The position numbers and the translations under genes were made by a program. A stretch of DNA of 64,000 nt from Burkholderia puraquae (lineage in GTDB: Bacteria > Pseudomonadota > Gammaproteobacteria > Burkholderiales > Burkholderiaceae): assembly GCF_002099195.1 (NCBI RefSeq), contig NZ_NBYX01000003.1:434001-498000 (forward strand), in the 5' to 3' direction. This document shows, in pieces, positions 59,118 through 64,000 of the stretch. The first letter of the stretch is position 1. Each line of letters starts with the position of its first letter. The notes under the pieces are model-generated. The model was not told where the DNA came from, searched no databases, and saw only the letters and a program-made list of their open reading frames with translations.

Positions 59118-59621
59118 TTACTGCACGTGGAGCTTCGGTGACGCGATGAACGTACCGGCCAACCGGCAGTCCGGTGTCCATTCTGCATTGCTGAACGTCA
59201 GCGACGAATTCGAATCATTCCAGGCCGCCACGAGCCTGCTCGGACCGCAAGGGCCGAGCAGCGTGAAGTTCGCCTGCGCATTGTCGATCGAGAGCTGTGT
59301 CGCGCTGTCCACCTGCCCCGTCCACGGCGAGGCGCTGCTCGCCGTACCGCTGACCAGCGGGCACCAGTTTCCCCCGTTGAATTGCGTCGACGTGATATTG
59401 ATGACACCCGCCGGCGTGATCGTTCCGTTGAACGTCACGGCGCAGTTGGTGTTGATCGCCTTCTTGCCGAGCGTTGTCATCCCCGTCGCGGAAAACGGCT
59501 CGCCGTTCGGGTTCATCGGCTGACCGTCCGTGCGCGAAACGGTCACTGCGAATGCGGGCGCGGCCGAAACCGCGGTGAATGCCACTGCCGCAACAAGCGA
59601 TGCGATTTGACGAATTTTCAT
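59118..59621 (-). CDS. Secreted hypothetical protein, tandem copy 1
   Basis: 167 residues with a signal peptide (MKIRQIASLVAAVAFTAVS... APAFA). The mature protein is a small beta-rich, Ser/Thr/Asn-rich domain with NPNGEPFSATG and SASPWTGQVDS, and Cys residues that could pair. It shares exact length and most motifs with the gene 687 bases away (59805-60308), so the two arose by tandem duplication. Function unknown; probably periplasmic or surface-exposed. Confidence 0.85.
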   Translation of the reverse strand: MKIRQIASLVAAVAFTAVSAAPAFAVTVSRTDGQPMNPNGEPFSATGMTTLGKKAINTNCAVTFNGTITPAGVINITSTQFNGGNWCPLVSGTASSASPWTGQVDSATQLSIDNAQANFTLLGPCGPSRLVAAWNDSNSSLTFSNAEWTPDCRLAGTFIASPKLHVQ

Positions 59622-59804
59622 CAGTACGGCCCTCTCTCTTGATATATGGCGGCCTTCCGCGAGAAATGCGACCGCTCTGCCAGACGAATCCGGCCGCCGC
59701 GCCGATACACGCGACGGCACGGACCCATCGAAGCTGCGGAAACCCGCCGCACATGCTGCACGGCCCTCGTGCGCGACGGGCATCCTGCTTCGATCGGCGA
59801 TCGC

Positions 59805-60308
59805 TTACTGCACGTGGAACTTCGGCGACGTGTTGACCGTGCCGCTGACCGTGCAGTCCGGCGTCAGCACCGCGTTGTTGAACGTCAGCGACGAGTTCGG
59901 ATCGCTCCACGTCGTCACGACCTTGCTCGGCCCGCAGGCGCCGAGCAGCGAAACGGTCACCTTCGCGTTGTTGATCGACAGTTGCGTCGTACTGTCGGCC
60001 TGGCCCGTCCACGGCGCCGCGCTCGTCGCGCTACCGCTGATCAGACCGCACGTCGCAGCGCCCGTGAACGTCGTCGACGTGATGTTGACGATGCCTGTCG
60101 AGGAAATCGTGCCGTTGAACGTTGCGTTGCAGGTCGCGTTGATCCCCCCCTTGGCCAGGACCGTGAGACCCGTCGCGGAGAACGGCTCCCCGTTCGGATT
60201 CATGGCTTGACCGTCGGCGCGCGAAACGGTCACGGCAAAAGCAGGCGCGGCCGAAACCGCGGTGAAAGCCACTGCAGCAACAAGCGAGACGATTTTGCGA
60301 ATGCTCAT
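59805..60308 (-). CDS. Secreted hypothetical protein, tandem copy 2
   Basis: 167 residues; signal peptide MSIRKIVSLVAAVAFTAVS... APAFA nearly identical to copy 1. Shared blocks include NPNGEPFSATG, SAAPWTGQADS and the C-terminal SPKFHVQ; the central residues differ more, so the copies have begun to diverge. It lies behind the OmpW-like gene on the same strand. Confidence 0.85.
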   Translation of the reverse strand: MSIRKIVSLVAAVAFTAVSAAPAFAVTVSRADGQAMNPNGEPFSATGLTVLAKGGINATCNATFNGTISSTGIVNITSTTFTGAATCGLISGSATSAAPWTGQADSTTQLSINNAKVTVSLLGACGPSKVVTTWSDPNSSLTFNNAVLTPDCTVSGTVNTSPKFHVQ

Positions 60309-60429
60309 TTGAACTGCCCCCTCTCTTCACAAATGGCGGCATGCCGCCAGGAACGCGACCTCCCGGCCGGAAGGATCCGGCCAGCCGGTCGCAGGAAGCC
60401 GCCGGTGCACGTCATGCGCACCGGACGGC

Positions 60430-61254
60430 TCAGAACTTGTAGGAAATCCCGACGAACGTGATCAGCGGATCGGCCTTCAGCCGCGTGCGCGTCGTGGCGA
60501 GCGTCGAACCGTCGGCCGCCCTGATCACGAGCGACGAGTAGGTCTTCAGCGGCATGTAGGTCAGCGTTGCCGTCAACCCCCAGTGCTTGTCGATCGCATA
60601 GCTCGCGCCAACGTTGTAGACCGGCGTGAACGACGACGACGCCTTGCCCTCCACCGACGTCGGCCCCGGCTTGCCGGCGCCGGCCGCGAGCACGCTGCCG
60701 AGGTTCTCGTTGATGTCCTTCGCGAAGTTGCCGTTCAGCTCGATGTTGCTGAACCAGCTATAGGCCACGCCGATCCCGACGAACGGGCGGAACCGCGCCG
60801 TCGGCGAGTTGAAGTAGTACTGCAGAATGACCGTCGGGCTCCACTGCCGCGCGTTCTTCACCGCCGGCTGGTTGGCCGGATTGTCCATGTTGACGCTGCC
60901 GAGCGCGCCTGACGGGCCCGGCGGCCGGATCGTGCCGTGCCCGGTCAGCGTGAACTCGGGCGGCACGCCGAGCACCGACGTCACCGCGATGTGGTCGGTG
61001 AAGAAGTGCGTGAGCGTGAGGCCGACGGTATCGGCGTTGTTGACCGTCAGGCTCGTGCCCGGCGACGTGAACGACCCGGGCAGGCGCAGCGGCCCGTTGA
61101 TCGGCATGCCGGCAAGATTCGTCGTCAGCCCGTTGGTCGAATCCTGCGGCATGATGTGCAGCCAGCCCAGCGTCGCGACGTTGTCGCCCGCCTGCTGGGC
61201 CGATGCGAGCGTCGACACGCCTGCGACGACACCCGCGACAATCAGCTTCTTCAT
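60430..61254 (-). CDS. OmpW family outer-membrane protein
   Basis: 274 residues from the ATG at 61254 (GGGGAGAC upstream), signal peptide ending TLASAQQ. OmpW features: an eight-strand barrel pattern, TVILQYYFNSPTARFRPFVGIGVAYSWFSNIELN in the middle and a terminal Phe (ITFVGISYKF). The family forms small hydrophobic channels. It is somewhat longer than the typical 210 residues because of a long loop (about 185-205). It precedes the tandem secreted-protein genes and follows the lipoprotein gene, all on the minus strand. Confidence 0.88.
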   Translation of the reverse strand: MKKLIVAGVVAGVSTLASAQQAGDNVATLGWLHIMPQDSTNGLTTNLAGMPINGPLRLPGSFTSPGTSLTVNNADTVGLTLTHFFTDHIAVTSVLGVPPEFTLTGHGTIRPPGPSGALGSVNMDNPANQPAVKNARQWSPTVILQYYFNSPTARFRPFVGIGVAYSWFSNIELNGNFAKDINENLGSVLAAGAGKPGPTSVEGKASSSFTPVYNVGASYAIDKHWGLTATLTYMPLKTYSSLVIRAADGSTLATTRTRLKADPLITFVGISYKF

Positions 61255-61327
61255 GAAGTCTCCCCTCATTCTGTCCGGGCGCCGCGCATCTGCGCGCGGC
61301 GCCACCGTGTCTCCATCCAGGCGTGCG

Positions 61328-62581
61328 TCACTGCACGAATGCACCGACCGTGAAGTACGGGTTGCTCGTATCGTTCATGTCGAGGAACCCGAATACGCCG
61401 CCGGTGAACACGAACTTGCCGGTCGCCGGCCCCGACGCCGCATCCGCGTGCACGGTCGTGACGACACCGGGCACCTTCTGCGTGTAGTCGAGATTCAGCG
61501 CGCGTGTGAGCGCAGCCTGCGACGCATTGAACGGATCGAGCAGCGTGGCCTGCGCGCCGACGAGCGCGGTCGCGCGATAGTTGAACGCGCTGTCGACACC
61601 CGTGTACTCGCCGTTCTGCGAACCCGGCGCGATCGCCGTCTGCGGGCTCAGGAACGAGATGCCCGATTCGTCGTCCGCGCTCGGCGGGCCTTGCGTGAGG
61701 TCCGCGTTCGCGGCGCCGGTGCGGATGAAGATCGGCACGAGCTGGTTGCGCAGCTTGCCGACGATCAGGATCCCCTTGCCGGCCTTCGCCGGATCGACCG
61801 CGGCGAGCGTCGGCGGAATCTGCGGCAGGTAGTTGAGCGACTGGAACGCCGGCGCATCGGGCCGCAGCGTGAACGGCTGGTTCACCGTCGCGCTCGACGC
61901 GAGCGGCTGCCCGCCGTTCTTCTTGCCGAAGTTGTCGGTCTCGACGTAGCTGCCGTCCGCGTTGATCGTCACCTGCTGGTCGAGCGCCACCGGCTGGAAG
62001 CTCTGCGACGGCACCTGGTGATAGCCGAGCTGGTTGTATTTGCCGGCAATCTTCGTCAGGTCGGTTTCCTGCGACGAGAAGCTGATGAACGGGTAGTACG
62101 GGAACGTCGTCTGCGGAATCTTGCCGACGCCGATCACGCCGTTGAACTGGATCGTCGCGCCGGGAATCGCGCCGCCCAGCACGCCTTCGCCGAGGAACAG
62201 CCGCGCGGGCCGGTTCGGGTCGAGGCTCGCGTTCTGCATCCGGAACGTGCACTGGTTCAGCTTCACCGTCGGCAGCCCCGTTTCGTCGGCCAGCGTGCCG
62301 TCGACCACGTTGGCCGGCGCCGTGTCGCGGGTCGGCTGCACGGTGCCCGTGGCGGTCGGCACCGGCGACGCGAGATACGTCATCCGGTACGTCATCTTCG
62401 TCGTGTCGAGCTGCACCTTCACGAGCTCGCCCGACCCCGACCCGCCGATGAACACCGTGTTGTAGTCGATCGTCTGCGGGCACAGCCGGACCACCGGTGC
62501 GGGCGGCGGGTCGCCGTCGCCGCCACATGCGGCCAGCACCGGCGCGAGCGACGCCGCGGCCATCCATTGCTTCAAATTCAT
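61328..62581 (-). CDS. DUF2957-type lipoprotein
   Basis: 417 residues with a lipoprotein signal (MNLKQWMAAASLAPVLAACGG; lipobox LAAC, Cys19). Surface-type composition rich in Thr, Asn and Pro. Characteristic segments are LNQCTFRMQNASLDPNRPARLFLGEGVLGGAIPGATIQF and the C-terminal NPYFTVGAFVQ, both shared with the next gene upstream, so these are paralogs of a Burkholderia-specific lipoprotein group (DUF2957, from memory). Function unknown; likely exposed on the outer membrane. Confidence 0.82.
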   Translation of the reverse strand: MNLKQWMAAASLAPVLAACGGDGDPPPAPVVRLCPQTIDYNTVFIGGSGSGELVKVQLDTTKMTYRMTYLASPVPTATGTVQPTRDTAPANVVDGTLADETGLPTVKLNQCTFRMQNASLDPNRPARLFLGEGVLGGAIPGATIQFNGVIGVGKIPQTTFPYYPFISFSSQETDLTKIAGKYNQLGYHQVPSQSFQPVALDQQVTINADGSYVETDNFGKKNGGQPLASSATVNQPFTLRPDAPAFQSLNYLPQIPPTLAAVDPAKAGKGILIVGKLRNQLVPIFIRTGAANADLTQGPPSADDESGISFLSPQTAIAPGSQNGEYTGVDSAFNYRATALVGAQATLLDPFNASQAALTRALNLDYTQKVPGVVTTVHADAASGPATGKFVFTGGVFGFLDMNDTSNPYFTVGAFVQ

Positions 62582-62652
62582 AGGAATCCTCTTGAAATTT
62601 GTTTCGCCGGCGGCGACGCATGCGCCGCCGGTGTTACGTGTTCAATGCGTGA

Positions 62653-64000
62653 TTACTGGACGAACGCGCCGACCGTGAAGAACGGGTTGACCTGGCTGTT
62701 GTTGACGACCATCGCGTAGACGTTGCCGGCCGTCACGAGCCAGCCCGTATCGCCCTTCTTGAAGATCGCCACGTTGCCGCTCGCGCCCTTCGCGTTGAAG
62801 TTCTGCGAGGCCGTGACCTTGATCTTGCCGGGGATGGCCTGCGTGTAGTCGAGCCCGAACTGCGACGTGACCGACGACGTCTGCGGATCGATGAACGCCG
62901 CGGTGGCTCCCTGGAACAGGGTCGACGTATAGTTCGCGGCCATCGTCGAGACGGCAGTACCGTCGTTGCAACTGCCGGCCTGTGCCAGGAAGAAGGTGCC
63001 GTCGAAGGTGCCCGGCAGATCCGGATGCGGGATGTTGTTGTTGAAGCTCGGTCCGGACGTCGCGATCGCGAACGTGGCAGTGCTGGGCGCCACGATACCG
63101 CACGCTGAAGCGCTCGTTGCGCCGATGAAGCCCCCCTTCAGCGAATTGGCTCCGACGGCGGCGGCCCGCGACAGCATCGAGATCCCCACCTCGGCATCCG
63201 CGACCGATGCCAGAAGGTTGCTCGGGTCGATATGCGTGTAGCCCACGCGAATCACGACCGGCACCAGCACGCCGTTCAGCTTGCCGACGATCATGATGCC
63301 CTTCGCCTGGCTGGGTGCGGCAATCACGATCGCCGACCCCTGCCCTGCGAGCGGATACACGGGCGTGCCGGCCGCGTTCGCCACGGCGTTGCTCACGAAC
63401 ACGTTGTCGGCCGAACCGTCCGCGTTCTTGCGCAACGCCCACGGCGTTCCGGTGGTCTGGCACGAGTAGTCGCTGCCTGCCGTGATGGTGCACGAGCCGT
63501 CGGCATTGAACGTCTGGTTCCAGTTGACGACATCCGGTTGCCAGCCCACGGCCCCCGTGCTGCTCTGTGCGCTTCCGCCGACCGGCGACAGGTGGATCCC
63601 GAGTTCGTTGTAGTTGCCCGCAACTTTCGTGAAGTCCGTCTCGGTGTTGGTGAAGCCGATGAACGGATAGAAATCGAAGGTGCGCGACGGTACGACGCCG
63701 AGCACGATGCCCGGGAACGGCTCGAGACCGGCGAACGCAATCGTCGCCCCCGGAATCCCGCCACCCACCACGCCATTGCCGACGAACAGCATCGGCGGAT
63801 CCGCACGGTTGATCGTCACCGAATACGCGCCGTCGCTCGTCGCGCCGCTGTCGAGCACGAACGCGCAGCGGTTCTGCTCGGCGGTCGGGAGATTGGCCGG
63901 ATGATGGAACGCGCCGCTGATCGTCAGACCCGCGCGGGTATTGTTGACCTGCCCTGCCGACGTCGGCACCGACGATTCGAGGAACTGCATCTGATAGGTG
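62653..64000 (-). CDS. DUF2957-type protein, N-terminus beyond right edge
   Basis: About 448 residues are visible; the frame is open to the right edge (codons before the first Met read TYQ, matching TYR at the same place in the paralog), so the start lies outside. It shares GGGIPGATIAF, DFYPFIGFTNTETDFTKVAGNYNELGIH and the ending NPFFTVGAFVQ with the neighbouring lipoprotein. Extra Cys residues (CTITAGSDYSCQ, SCNDG) suggest disulfides in an exported protein. Confidence 0.8.
   Translation of the reverse strand, partial: TYQMQFLESSVPTSAGQVNNTRAGLTISGAFHHPANLPTAEQNRCAFVLDSGATSDGAYSVTINRADPPMLFVGNGVVGGGIPGATIAFAGLEPFPGIVLGVVPSRTFDFYPFIGFTNTETDFTKVAGNYNELGIHLSPVGGSAQSSTGAVGWQPDVVNWNQTFNADGSCTITAGSDYSCQTTGTPWALRKNADGSADNVFVSNAVANAAGTPVYPLAGQGSAIVIAAPSQAKGIMIVGKLNGVLVPVVIRVGYTHIDPSNLLASVADAEVGISMLSRAAAVGANSLKGGFIGATSASACGIVAPSTATFAIATSGPSFNNNIPHPDLPGTFDGTFFLAQAGSCNDGTAVSTMAANYTSTLFQGATAAFIDPQTSSVTSQFGLDYTQAIPGKIKVTASQNFNAKGASGNVAIFKKGDTGWLVTAGNVYAMVVNNSQVNPFFTVGAFVQ

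Larger units (their letters stand above)
59080..60370 (-). repeat. Tandem duplication of a secreted-protein gene (period 687 bases)
   Basis: Both starts (59621, 60308) and both stops (59118, 59805) are 687 bases apart. Flanks match too: GCTTCGATC and GCTTACTGCACGTGGA at the 3' side, and CCCTCTCT ... TGGCGGC before the starts, so the unit carried its control region. Confidence 0.8.

Overview
The window reads as a chromosomal segment of a Burkholderia cepacia complex-like betaproteobacterium. The grounds are the uniformly high G+C and GC3-rich codon use, the OmpC-like porin, the rhlA-rhlB-emrB-rhlC-nodT-emrA rhamnolipid operon layout, and a complete choline-sulfate to glycine-betaine to serine pathway. 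A secondary replicon is likely from content, but this is inference.

Layout. 1-2550: two secreted zinc peptidases (the first cut by the left edge) and a YbjQ-type protein. 2561-5857: iron uptake (piuA receptor under a Fur-like box, piuC hydroxylase, a damaged PepSY-type membrane gene). 6401-7651: MFS exporter. 7902-9531: a cysteinyl-tRNA synthetase preceded by a Cys-codon leader peptide and an intrinsic terminator, which looks like cysteine-responsive attenuation. 9698-10837: porin. 11096-15920: choline-sulfate block (choX, betC, LysR regulator) and purU. 16084-30496: one long minus-strand betaine catabolism run (glyA, M19-type dipeptidase, DUF5943-like protein, dgcA, dgcB, etfA, etfB, gbcA, gbcB, a betaine-binding protein, an APC permease), with gbdR divergent at 30945-31973. 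32473-34794: a lower-G+C accessory cassette with a PAAR protein, an M35 metallopeptidase and an OmpA-like periplasmic protein, probably type VI secretion cargo. 34869-41795: discoidin-domain secreted protein, MocR regulator, a small zinc-ribbon membrane protein between degenerate repeats, class I aldolase and glutathione-independent formaldehyde dehydrogenase. 42072-50511: rhamnolipid operon with an unexpected isoprenylcysteine methyltransferase-like gene. 51232-55044: betIBA. 55133-57372: putative glycolipid glycosyltransferase operon. 57763-64000: unknown and surface genes, including a tandem duplicated secreted protein, an OmpW-like barrel and two paralogous lipoproteins (the last cut by the right edge).

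How the genes fit. BetC releases choline from choline sulfate; BetA and BetB oxidise it to glycine betaine under BetI. GbcAB and DgcAB with EtfAB remove methyl groups; the later sarcosine step is not encoded here. GlyA can convert the resulting glycine to serine. Formaldehyde and one-carbon load from these demethylations can be handled by FdhA and PurU, both in the window. GbdR, divergent from glyA, is the expected activator.
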